From Bacteroidota bacterium (GTDB lineage Bacteria; Bacteroidota; Bacteroidia; Flavobacteriales_D; Sanyastnellaceae), in the NCBI GenBank assembly GCA_002746975.1, contig NVXE01000006.1, positions 1,109 through 41,873 on the forward strand: a stretch of 40,765 nucleotides of DNA, in the 5' to 3' direction. The position numbers and the translations under genes were made by a program. The number at the start of each line of letters is the position of its first letter. The stretch's first letter is position 1. This document shows, one piece after another, positions 8,636 to 16,777 of this stretch. The notes under the pieces are model-generated. The model was not told the origin of the DNA, did no database searches, and worked only from the letters and a program-made list of their open reading frames with translations.

Positions 8636-10765
8636 TTAATGATGGTTTAATTCATGAAAAAGAAATGCCCATTTATCCGCTTGCTCGTCAATAACTTTCG
8701 AAGTGGGCTTACCGGCACCATGACCAGCATTAGTTTCAATCCTTATAAGAACTGGATTGTCCCCTTGATGAGCGGCTTGAAGTCTCGCTGCAAATTTGAA
8801 TGAATGAGCTGGAACCACTCTATCGTCGTGATCCGATGTAGTAATCATAGTACTTGGATATGAAGTGCCATCTACGATATTGTGAACTGGAGAAAACGAA
8901 AGAAGATTAATGAAATCTGTAGATGAGCTATCGGCACAACCATATTCAGGAATCCATCCCCAACCGATTGTAAACTTGTGATACCTAAGCATATCCATAA
9001 CTCCTACTCCAGGAAAAGCAACTGATGCGAGATCTGGTCGTTGTGTCATAACAGCTCCTACTAATAAACCTCCGTTAGAGTGTCCCTCAATAGCTAATTT
9101 GTTTGAAGAAGTATACTTTTCCGATATTAAATACTCCGCAGCCGCAATAAAATCATCAAATACATTCTGCTTATTGAGTAGCATTCCTGCTCTGTGCCAA
9201 TCCTCACCAAACTCTCCACCACCCCTTAAATTAGGCATTGCATAGACTCCGCCACGTTCTAAAAAAACTATATTTGAAGCACTAAAACTTGGTGTCAAGC
9301 TAATATTAAACCCTCCATAAGCGTATAGAAGTGTTGGGTTATTTCCATTGAGCAAAAGCCCCTTTCTGTGAACTATAAACATTGGGATTTCTGTTCCGTC
9401 TTTAGACTTATACCAAACCTGTTTTGTTTCATATCCCTCTGGTTTAAATCTCACATCTGGAGCACTAAACAATTCACTCTTTTTTGATTTCGTTTCGAAA
9501 CGATATATAGACGTTGGGTGAGTAAACGACGTAAATGCGTAGAAAACTTCATCGGCGCCCATTTTACCCCCAAACCCTCCCACTGTTCCAACAGAACTAG
9601 GTAATTCAAGTTCGTATGGATTCTCGCCATTAAGGTCATATTGAACTACTGCGTGACACGCATTTCGAAGTGATATAGCGAACAAACTTCCCGCGCTTGC
9701 GACAACCGACTCGAGCAAATGTTCAGACTCAGGAATTACATCAACCCATGAGCTTCTATCTGCCATGCTACCTTTCGTCTCAACAGAAATGAGTCGATAC
9801 TTAGGAGAGTCAATGTCTGTTAGTAATAAAATATGCCCATCGACGTGCTCTACTACGGAGCTATGATCGTCAAATCCGTCAACAATAACTTCCCAATCAG
9901 CATCTTTATCTTCTAGATTCTTAATAAATAAGCTATTTCCGTCAGTACCTGTAGAAATATTTAAAACCAAATACTTATTATCTTCTGTCGCATATGCGAA
10001 ATGATATCTGTTCGGCTCATTTTCGTCCATAAAAACAAGTTCATCCTCAGACTGATCAGTTCCTAACTTATGGAAATAAACACTGTGAAAGGTATTTTCC
10101 GCACTTAAAGCACTTCCTTTTGGTTCTGGATATCTACTGTAATAGAAACCATCTCCTACCCAACTTGTACCACTAAACTTTACCCATTTCAAGATGTCTT
10201 CTAACTCCTTTCCTGTTTCGATTTCCATAACATGGATTTCTTGCCAATCAGACCCTGCCTCACTTTTAATAACTGAAATATACTTTCCATCATCAGACGC
10301 TCCTCCGAGTGAAGCCGTTATAGTACCATCCTCGCTCAATGAGTTTGGATCGAGAAAAACACGTTCCTCTCCTCCAATCTTATCAAAAATGTAAACTACG
10401 CTTTGGTCTTGCAAACCATCATTTCTAGTAATAAAGTACTTATCACCCACCTTACGTGGAACGCCAACCTTCTCATAATTGAATAGCGTCTCATAACGAG
10501 AGTGCAACACATTTCTAAGAGGCATTGCGTCTAAGTACTTACGTGTCACTTCATTTTGTTCCTTTACCCACTTCTCAACCTCAGGATCTCTATCATCTTC
10601 GAGCCAACGATAAGGATCTGATACCGCAACGCCCCAAATCGTATCCACTTGATTAACAATTCTAGTTTGAGGGTAAATTATCTCTCCTGGTTTCATTACA
10701 AAAGATGAAGGCTCGCCACATGATAATAGTGCCATGAAGCAAAAAGTAAATATGATAACACGCAT
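8636..10765 (-). CDS. Prolyl oligopeptidase (S9A) family lipoprotein
   Basis: Serine peptidase of 709 residues expected to cleave after proline in short peptides. Residues 1-16 are a lipoprotein signal with lipobox ALLSC (Cys16), so it is probably lipid-anchored in the envelope. The middle is the beta-propeller that restricts substrate size. The C-terminal alpha/beta-hydrolase domain has the nucleophile in GHSNGG (Ser563), the acid within DHDDRVVP (about 645-648) and His682 in NAGHGAGKP, matching the known prolyl oligopeptidase order and spacing. It is transcribed first, ahead of the TonB receptor. Its start codon abuts the start of the divergent BNR-repeat gene. Confidence 0.93.
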   Translation of the reverse strand: MRVIIFTFCFMALLSCGEPSSFVMKPGEIIYPQTRIVNQVDTIWGVAVSDPYRWLEDDRDPEVEKWVKEQNEVTRKYLDAMPLRNVLHSRYETLFNYEKVGVPRKVGDKYFITRNDGLQDQSVVYIFDKIGGEERVFLDPNSLSEDGTITASLGGASDDGKYISVIKSEAGSDWQEIHVMEIETGKELEDILKWVKFSGTSWVGDGFYYSRYPEPKGSALSAENTFHSVYFHKLGTDQSEDELVFMDENEPNRYHFAYATEDNKYLVLNISTGTDGNSLFIKNLEDKDADWEVIVDGFDDHSSVVEHVDGHILLLTDIDSPKYRLISVETKGSMADRSSWVDVIPESEHLLESVVASAGSLFAISLRNACHAVVQYDLNGENPYELELPSSVGTVGGFGGKMGADEVFYAFTSFTHPTSIYRFETKSKKSELFSAPDVRFKPEGYETKQVWYKSKDGTEIPMFIVHRKGLLLNGNNPTLLYAYGGFNISLTPSFSASNIVFLERGGVYAMPNLRGGGEFGEDWHRAGMLLNKQNVFDDFIAAAEYLISEKYTSSNKLAIEGHSNGGLLVGAVMTQRPDLASVAFPGVGVMDMLRYHKFTIGWGWIPEYGCADSSSTDFINLLSFSPVHNIVDGTSYPSTMITTSDHDDRVVPAHSFKFAARLQAAHQGDNPVLIRIETNAGHGAGKPTSKVIDEQADKWAFLFHELNHH

Positions 10766-11947
10766 ATGTTCATTTTTTCATCAAATATAACTTTTTCATT
10801 TTCTTTTATCGTCATATCTTTAGCATTAACGCTTAACCAAAAAATCCAAGTAGTGCAAGTAATTAATATTCATAGAAAATACCTTTCCCTGATTTCCTTT
10901 TCAATAGGGATCATTAGTTCTCTTGTAGCCCAAAGCGACCTTCCCTCCCAAACTCCATTTAAGTCAAGTATTCGTGCTCTATCTGTTATAAATAACGAAA
11001 GTGCTGTCTTTGCAGGTTCTGGCGGCTTAGTAGGATACACTGTTGATGGGGGGATAACATGGGATACTACACGTTTATCGGTTACTTCATCTTATGATTC
11101 TACCTTCTCTCCCTCTTTTAGATCGTGTGCGGTAGTAGACAATTATCTTATCGCAGTTTCAATATCATCTCCTGGGTTTATTATCAGAGCCCCATTACAT
11201 GACCTTTCAAATACTGAAATAGTTTTAGAAAGTCATGAGCCTAGTACCTTTTGGGATTCTGTGAATTTTTGGGATGAGAAAGAAGGGATTATGATGGGGG
11301 ACCCTAAAGACGATTGTTTATCAATATACATTACAAGAGATGGAGGAGTAAACTGGGAAAAGGTAGATTGTTCAATCATTCCTCCCACAATTATTGGAGA
11401 AGCTGCATTTGCAGCAAGTAATGGTAACATCGCCTGTTATGAGAATGATGCGTGGATAGCTACTGGCGGTGTCGCTTCGAGGGTATTTCACACCTCAGAT
11501 AGAGGCCATACTTGGAATGTGGCGGAAACTCCACTAATTCAAGGCGGCACAATGACTGGAGCCTTCGCTATAGATTTCAAAAGTTCTAAAATCGGTATCG
11601 CAATTGGTGGTGACTGGGAAAATCAAAGCTCGAACTCAGGCAATATCGCTTTTACATCCGATGGCGGCCTAACTTGGGAACTACTATCTGAAAACCGAGG
11701 ACCGGGTTATAGGTCGTGCGTCATTTGGAGGCCGGGCACATATAAAGAATGTGTCGCAATAGGTACTAAAGGAATTGATTATTCACTAGATGATGGCTTA
11801 ACATGGTCGCACATTTCCGATGAAGAGTACTATACAGGTCGATTTTCCCCTAACGGTAAATATCTATGGTTAGCAGGCAATAAAGTGGTTTCGCGATATG
11901 TTTGGTCTGATTTACGAGATTCCTTAATTAAATTTAGACATGAGTAA
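10766..11947 (+). CDS. Secreted BNR/YCF48-like beta-propeller protein
   Basis: Repeated blades contain the BNR (Asp-box-like) signature: VDGGITWDT, RDGGVNWEK, SDRGHTWNV, SDGGLTWEL and LDDGLTWSH. These suggest a 5- to 7-bladed propeller resembling sialidase-like and photosystem-assembly YCF48 folds. Similar Bacteroidota proteins are often labelled 'oxidoreductase' without proof. A hydrophobic segment ending SSLVAQ (about residues 39-56) looks like the true signal peptide. The ATG at 10766 would put 35 extra residues, themselves hydrophobic, in front and abuts the divergent gene, so a start at GTG 10853 is a real alternative. It overlaps the next gene by 8 bases, suggesting translational coupling. 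Function unknown. Confidence 0.75.
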   Translation: MFIFSSNITFSFSFIVISLALTLNQKIQVVQVINIHRKYLSLISFSIGIISSLVAQSDLPSQTPFKSSIRALSVINNESAVFAGSGGLVGYTVDGGITWDTTRLSVTSSYDSTFSPSFRSCAVVDNYLIAVSISSPGFIIRAPLHDLSNTEIVLESHEPSTFWDSVNFWDEKEGIMMGDPKDDCLSIYITRDGGVNWEKVDCSIIPPTIIGEAAFAASNGNIACYENDAWIATGGVASRVFHTSDRGHTWNVAETPLIQGGTMTGAFAIDFKSSKIGIAIGGDWENQSSNSGNIAFTSDGGLTWELLSENRGPGYRSCVIWRPGTYKECVAIGTKGIDYSLDDGLTWSHISDEEYYTGRFSPNGKYLWLAGNKVVSRYVWSDLRDSLIKFRHE

Positions 11948-13214
11948 ACCTACTTTAGACTCTATTCATAGTCTTCTACTTGCTGTTGAGACCAAAATGG
12001 GAATTGAAATCACTTGTACAAGAGATTGTGAAGTATTAGCTCAAGAAATGATTCGATTTGACAGGAGATTCGTTTTAAGTGTAAGCACACTTAGAAGGAT
12101 ATTCGGACTCATTAAAAGTAAAAACCCTCCTTCACTTACTACGCTAAATTCATTAGCTAGATATACTGGGGCAGCAAGCTATTCAAAATGGGAGTTGACG
12201 AATAATAAAGATAAACCTTTTATTAATTCTGATGACATTCAAGTTAATAGCCCTGTTAATGAGAATACCCCATCAACGAATACTGAGGTGATTTTTGATA
12301 CTATCAAATCATTAAAAAACTTTTTAAATTATTTCGAAAAAGATGAAGATTTTCAAATATCATATCAAAATTTAAAAACCGTAAGGGATTTATCTTTATT
12401 TCTTTATCGAATGCAAGCCTTTCCTGAATGGATGTGGAGGCGAGCAAATAGAAACCCTAAAGCAAGATTGTTTGTAGAAACGTATCCGCCTTATGATTTT
12501 TTAAGCAGTTTCGGAAGAAAAATGATGATTGACTTTCTTGAGACATCAAACACTACTGAGTCAGATATTTTTGCACATTCATTATTAGCTACAGGTAGTT
12601 TATTTGAAGGTAAACCATTTTCAATTTCTATAAGAAATCTACCATTCCTAGGAAAACTTGACTCTACTATTCATCCTAAACCTCAAGCACGAGTATTTGG
12701 CATAAATCTTGTTGCGTTAAAATATGACTTTAGAAATATTGAAAATCAAAATATAGACTTTAGACAGGCAATAAAAGATGGTCTAGAAAATGAACTTGAA
12801 ATTTGGCCAGTATGGTCTTCTGCGCAATGTTCGTTTAAATTAATAATTTCGAAATGGATAATACTTTCTTGTGATATGGAACTACTAACCATTTTAAATA
12901 AAACACTTGATGGTCATAGAAATAAGCTATTAATTGACTTTCGCAACAAATTAGATGATACGACTTTAGATGTATATCAATCATGGTGTTTATACCTGAT
13001 AGGCGAAAAAAGTCAAGCTCGTTCTATAATTGATCAAATTGAATCCGTTAAATTTAGACAATATGAAGAAAGGACTAACTCTATGTTTTATTATGCATTG
13101 ACTTCAAAACTATATTCTGGAAAAAGAAAAAAATCGAGCTTAGAAGAGCTCGACTTATTAACGAATCAGACAAAGTATTTTGGACTTAGGAAAATGCTTG
13201 ATGTCTTAAATTAA
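11940..13214 (+). CDS. Unrecognised protein with HTH-like N terminus
   Basis: A 424-residue protein with no signal peptide. Residues about 30-80 (containing LSVSTLRRIFGLIKSKNPPS, then TLNSLARYTGAASYSKWE) resemble the compact helical, HTH-like N-terminal domain found on many Bacteroidota proteins of unknown function. The remainder is helical and rich in Leu, Lys and Asn, possibly TPR-like; no catalytic motif is visible. ATG 11940 overlaps the end of the BNR-protein gene (stop at 11945), so the two are probably co-translated. The pairing of a secreted propeller with a cytosolic DNA-binding-like protein is unexplained. The tandem repeats just downstream could be a binding site for it (speculative). 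Confidence 0.7.
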   Translation: MSKPTLDSIHSLLLAVETKMGIEITCTRDCEVLAQEMIRFDRRFVLSVSTLRRIFGLIKSKNPPSLTTLNSLARYTGAASYSKWELTNNKDKPFINSDDIQVNSPVNENTPSTNTEVIFDTIKSLKNFLNYFEKDEDFQISYQNLKTVRDLSLFLYRMQAFPEWMWRRANRNPKARLFVETYPPYDFLSSFGRKMMIDFLETSNTTESDIFAHSLLATGSLFEGKPFSISIRNLPFLGKLDSTIHPKPQARVFGINLVALKYDFRNIENQNIDFRQAIKDGLENELEIWPVWSSAQCSFKLIISKWIILSCDMELLTILNKTLDGHRNKLLIDFRNKLDDTTLDVYQSWCLYLIGEKSQARSIIDQIESVKFRQYEERTNSMFYYALTSKLYSGKRKKSSLEELDLLTNQTKYFGLRKMLDVLN

Positions 13215-13290
13215 TTCGAAATTCTTGATCAAGAGGGCCCCATTGTATTCATCAACAGTATAAAAATAGATATAACATCTAACTTATTCA

Positions 13291-13330
13291 ACTATTGAAC
13301 TGTATTGAACTACTTTGAACTACTTTGAGA
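13291..13330. repeat. Four tandem 10-bp repeats upstream of the patatin gene
   Basis: The 10-base units read ACTATTGAAC, TGTATTGAAC, TACTTTGAAC and TACTTTGAGA in direct succession. The last ends 18 bases before the ATG of the patatin-like gene. The period is close to one DNA helical turn, as in multi-site operators. No known regulator binding site is recognised. Confidence 0.7.
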
Positions 13331-13348
13331 ACATTATAATATATAAAT

Positions 13349-14191
13349 ATGAAATTTGACGCATTAGTATTAGAAGGAGGTAGTTTAAAATGTGCTTTCA
13401 CTGCTGGTATACTAGACGTATTGCTAGATGCAGACTATCCCGAATTCCAATTCTACTATGGAGTTTCGAGTGGCTCTATGGCTATGTCATATTACATCGC
13501 AAAACAAAGAAAAAACTTCATTAAAGTAACGAGGGCATTAGTTGAAAATCCTGACTTCTTAAGTTATAGAAACACTTTTTCAGAACAAGGGTTAATGAAT
13601 CTTGATTTTTTAAAGGGGTATGTAAATGATACTTTTCCTTTCGATGAAGCAGCTGCGGATCTTTACAGCAAAGGCAAAACCGTTTGTATAGTAGCTACTG
13701 ATTATCATACAGGAAAACCTCACTACTTAAAACCACGTGAAGGAAAGTGGTTAAACTACATGATGGCTTCTGCCACACTTCCTATTATTACTAAAGGAAA
13801 AACTAATGTTGATGGAACTTGGATGTTTGACGGTGGCTATTCTGATGGCATTCCCATAAAAAAAGCTATTTCTGATGGAGCAAAGAGTATATTAGTTATT
13901 AGAACACGTCCCTCTAAAATTAAAATTGACAAAAGTTACGTCTCTCTTATGGCGGAGTACTGGAATTACAATAATGACAGTATCTCTGATCTCTTTTCTC
14001 GTGGATATAAACGTTATAACAAATGCGTTGATTTCCTTAATGGCCCAAAACCCGCTGGTATAAATTGGCATCAAATTGCACCTCCTACAGAATTACGAGC
14101 TGATGGATTCTATTTACACGTACAAGATGTAGATGCGGATTATCGTTTGGGCTTAGAAATGGGAATGAATTTCTTAAGCCAAATGAGATAG
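13349..14191 (+). CDS. Patatin-like phospholipase
   Basis: A predicted cytosolic lipid acyl hydrolase of 280 residues. The Ser-Asp dyad is present: nucleophile Ser40 in GVSSG (38-42) and Asp161 in DGG (161-163). The usual Gly-rich oxyanion loop (GGGxRG) is altered to GGSLKCAFTAG (10-20), with Lys where Arg is usual. The overall pattern is closest to the small bacterial YjjU-type patatins; substrate unknown. The 134-base gap in front holds four 10-bp direct repeats. The stop lies 3 bases from the stop of the convergent nitroreductase gene. Confidence 0.88.
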   Translation: MKFDALVLEGGSLKCAFTAGILDVLLDADYPEFQFYYGVSSGSMAMSYYIAKQRKNFIKVTRALVENPDFLSYRNTFSEQGLMNLDFLKGYVNDTFPFDEAAADLYSKGKTVCIVATDYHTGKPHYLKPREGKWLNYMMASATLPIITKGKTNVDGTWMFDGGYSDGIPIKKAISDGAKSILVIRTRPSKIKIDKSYVSLMAEYWNYNNDSISDLFSRGYKRYNKCVDFLNGPKPAGINWHQIAPPTELRADGFYLHVQDVDADYRLGLEMGMNFLSQMR

Positions 14192-14194
14192 TTG

Positions 14195-14968
14195 CTAGTG
14201 CTTTATAACAATGTGCTTGCTCTCAAATCTAAACCTATCACCAAAGACACCTCCTTGTGCTCTTTTTCCTGCAGAAATAGCCATGGTTATACCTGCTTGA
14301 CGAGGTACACCTAAGAGTTTCTTCACTCTTTTTGAATCCAAGCCTTCCATGGGACAGGTATCAAACCCATGAGCACGCATTGCTAGCATAAAATGAGCAC
14401 AAGCCAGAGCAGTACTTTTATGCCCCCAAACTTGCATCCCCCATCTTCCCATCGGCTCTCTCGGTGTAGGCTTTCTTATCCCTCTTATATTATAAAAAAG
14501 CCATTTAAAAGGAGCCGCAAGGCCTAAAAAACCTGTGGTGTAAATCATAGGGGTTATTTTCCTAAAATACTGATATGCTTTTTCAGGCATATCTCCCCTC
14601 CTATCAAACTCGTCTAACATCCACTGATTATTTCTCTTCCAAAGATCAGGTCTAGCAACAAATACGAACAACTCTTTAGCTGTAGAAGCTGCTGGCTGCC
14701 CTAAACATAGCCTTACAAGTTCCTTCTTCTTAACCGCATCAACTACGTGGTGTATTTCCCAAGCTTGTAAATTTGAAGAATTAGGCGCCTTAAGTGCTGC
14801 GTCTAAACATTGATCTATGACTTCTTGAGGAATGGAATCGTTAGAAAAAAAGCGAACACTGCGTCTCGAATTAACAACATCATGAAATGCCTTTGAATCA
14901 GTTATAGGTGCTTCAATAGATGGGCGAGATTTCTCTTCGGGCGCCTCAAACATTTTTACTTTAACCAT
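14195..14968 (-). CDS. Nitroreductase-family FMN enzyme
   Basis: A 257-residue flavin oxidoreductase of the nitroreductase fold. It shows the N-terminal FMN-phosphate motif SRRSVRFF (about 33-40), APNSSNLQAWE (about 60-70) and, near the C terminus, the GFDTCPMEGLD block followed by GITMAISAGKR. The physiological substrate is not evident; family members reduce nitro groups, quinones or enones with NAD(P)H. It is the last gene of the operon cdd - nupC - nitroreductase (gap of 12 bases after nupC), but a role in nucleoside metabolism is not established. Confidence 0.88.
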   Translation of the reverse strand: MVKVKMFEAPEEKSRPSIEAPITDSKAFHDVVNSRRSVRFFSNDSIPQEVIDQCLDAALKAPNSSNLQAWEIHHVVDAVKKKELVRLCLGQPAASTAKELFVFVARPDLWKRNNQWMLDEFDRRGDMPEKAYQYFRKITPMIYTTGFLGLAAPFKWLFYNIRGIRKPTPREPMGRWGMQVWGHKSTALACAHFMLAMRAHGFDTCPMEGLDSKRVKKLLGVPRQAGITMAISAGKRAQGGVFGDRFRFESKHIVIKH

Positions 14969-14980
14969 TATAGTTGAATA

Positions 14981-16225
14981 TTATAACGACAAGAATAACC
15001 CAGCTATGGTAGCTGACATTAGATTAGACAGCGTACCTGCAACAACAGCTAATAAACCGAATTTAGCAATCTCTGTACGACGTGAGGGAGCTATCCCGCC
15101 TAAGCCACCAAGCAAAATCGCAATGGAACTAAGGTTAGCAAATCCGCACAGTGCGAAAGCAACTATCGCTTTAGACTTTTCTGAAAGAATCAAAGTTGTA
15201 TCTTCAGCTAGGTATGGCATGAAGTCTAGATATGCTACGAATTCATTGACAACAAGTTTTTGGCCTATAAAAGATCCAACAATATTCGCTTCATGCCAAG
15301 GGACACCTATCAAAAAAGCGAGAGGGCTGAATAAATATCCTAGAATAAGTTCTAATGTTAGATTCGGAAATCCAAACCAGCCTCCTACTCCACCAAATAT
15401 TCCATTTACAAGTGCAATTAGGCCTACAAAAGCTAACAGCATTGCTCCCACATTTAGTGCTAATTTCAGCCCTGCTCCTGCACCAGAAGCGGCCGCATCA
15501 ATAACATTTGCAGGCTTTTCGTCTCCGTAATCTTCGCTATGTTCATCTTCCGATTTTGTGTCTCCCTTATCTGTTTCGGGCATTATTAATTTCGCGAAAA
15601 GAAGTCCTCCTGGAGCTGCCATAAATGATGCTGCAATTAAATAATGTAATGGCACACCCATAGAAGCATATCCCGCCAAAACACTTCCAGCTACTGAGGC
15701 TAACCCTCCACACATTACAGCAAAAAGCTCAGACTTAGTCATTGTTTTAATGAACGGCTTAACTACAAGAGGTGCTTCTGTTTGACCTACAAAAATATTA
15801 GCTGTTGCAGACAGTGACTCTGTACGAGAGGTTCCCAGCAACTTACTCAGAGCTCCTCCAAGAACGTTAATTACCCACTTCATTATGCCCAAATAATACA
15901 GCACGCTAATAAGCGACGAGAAAAAGATTATAACAGGAAGAACACGTAATGCAAAAATAAAACCATTATCAAAAGTTGCGGTTAAATTCCCAAACAAGAA
16001 GTTAATACCATCATTACCGTATGCAATAACTTTAGATACAGCATCTGAAATACCTTCTAAAACTATTTTTCCATAAGATGAGTAGAGAACGAAAGCACCA
16101 AAAGCAAATTGCAAAGAGAAAGCTCCTATTACTGTTCTCAGATTAATCGCTTTCCTATCCTTAGACAAAAGAACCGCAATTCCTATCAGAACCACCATCC
16201 CCACCAGACTCATTAAAATTTCCAT
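14981..16225 (-). CDS. nupC: Concentrative nucleoside transporter (CNT/NupC family)
   Basis: An inner-membrane symporter of 414 residues importing nucleosides with H+ or Na+. It has many hydrophobic segments, the CNT signature [20 protein letters not shown] (about 147-166), and the downstream [19 protein letters not shown] and [17 protein letters not shown] blocks. A short acidic hydrophilic loop (about 217-238) sits between membrane segments. It is preceded by cytidine deaminase with a 9-base gap, so uptake and first-step catabolism of cytidine or deoxycytidine are coupled in one operon. The symbol is given by family; the exact substrate range is not known. Confidence 0.93.
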   Translation of the reverse strand: MEILMSLVGMVVLIGIAVLLSKDRKAINLRTVIGAFSLQFAFGAFVLYSSYGKIVLEGISDAVSKVIAYGNDGINFLFGNLTATFDNGFIFALRVLPVIIFFSSLISVLYYLGIMKWVINVLGGALSKLLGTSRTESLSATANIFVGQTEAPLVVKPFIKTMTKSELFAVMCGGLASVAGSVLAGYASMGVPLHYLIAASFMAAPGGLLFAKLIMPETDKGDTKSEDEHSEDYGDEKPANVIDAAASGAGAGLKLALNVGAMLLAFVGLIALVNGIFGGVGGWFGFPNLTLELILGYLFSPLAFLIGVPWHEANIVGSFIGQKLVVNEFVAYLDFMPYLAEDTTLILSEKSKAIVAFALCGFANLSSIAILLGGLGGIAPSRRTEIAKFGLLAVVAGTLSNLMSATIAGLFLSL

Positions 16226-16234
16226 GCCGTGAAT

Positions 16235-16738
16235 CTAAGTATTATCTGCCCTGAGTGCACCATCTTTCACAGTGAAAGCAAATGGAATTAAATTAATTGC
16301 ACTCTCTGAGACCAAAACAATTTCATTTCTCGCTTGCATTAAAATTTTAATTTTATTCGATTGGCGAATTTCAGATTCCAACAGAACCTGACGACAGCCC
16401 CCACAGGGTAAGAAAGCTCTCTCATTTGCAACAGGTGAAGGAGATACAATTGCAATAGCCTCTATCTCTTCGCCAGGACAAATTGCTCCTGCAGCAAATA
16501 ATGCCACGCGTTCTCCACATAACCCTGATGGATATGCAATATTTTCTTGATTACTTCCTATAACAATATCCCCAGACTTCAGCCTAACTGCAGAGCCAAC
16601 TTTAAATCCCGAATAAGGGGCGTAAGCGGTTGCAGCAGCTTCATGTGCTTTAATAAGCAATTCTGATTCTTGTTTGGTTAAATCCGCAGCTTCTACGAGT
16701 GTTAGTTTACTGCTCGCTTCCATGACTTCATAATTCAT
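16235..16738 (-). CDS. cdd: Cytidine deaminase
   Basis: Zinc enzyme deaminating cytidine and deoxycytidine to uridine and deoxyuridine in pyrimidine salvage. The zinc and catalytic residues are visible: Cys74 and Glu76 in GLCGERVALFAAG, and Cys112 and Cys115 in PCGGCRQ. The substrate-binding APYSGFKVGSA (about 40-50) and NQENIAYPSG blocks are also typical. At 167 residues it is slightly longer than the usual 130-140 because of an N-terminal extension. It is the first gene of the operon with nupC. Confidence 0.95.
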   Translation of the reverse strand: MNYEVMEASSKLTLVEAADLTKQESELLIKAHEAAATAYAPYSGFKVGSAVRLKSGDIVIGSNQENIAYPSGLCGERVALFAAGAICPGEEIEAIAIVSPSPVANERAFLPCGGCRQVLLESEIRQSNKIKILMQARNEIVLVSESAINLIPFAFTVKDGALRADNT

Positions 16739-16777
16739 CCAAGAAAGATACTATTAAAACTTGTATGCTAGGATTTC

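Noticed and set aside
15006-15530. A 174-codon open frame on the plus strand inside nupC
   Set aside because: It lies fully antisense to a well-conserved transporter, has a low-complexity composition mirroring the nupC codons, and shows no recognisable domain.
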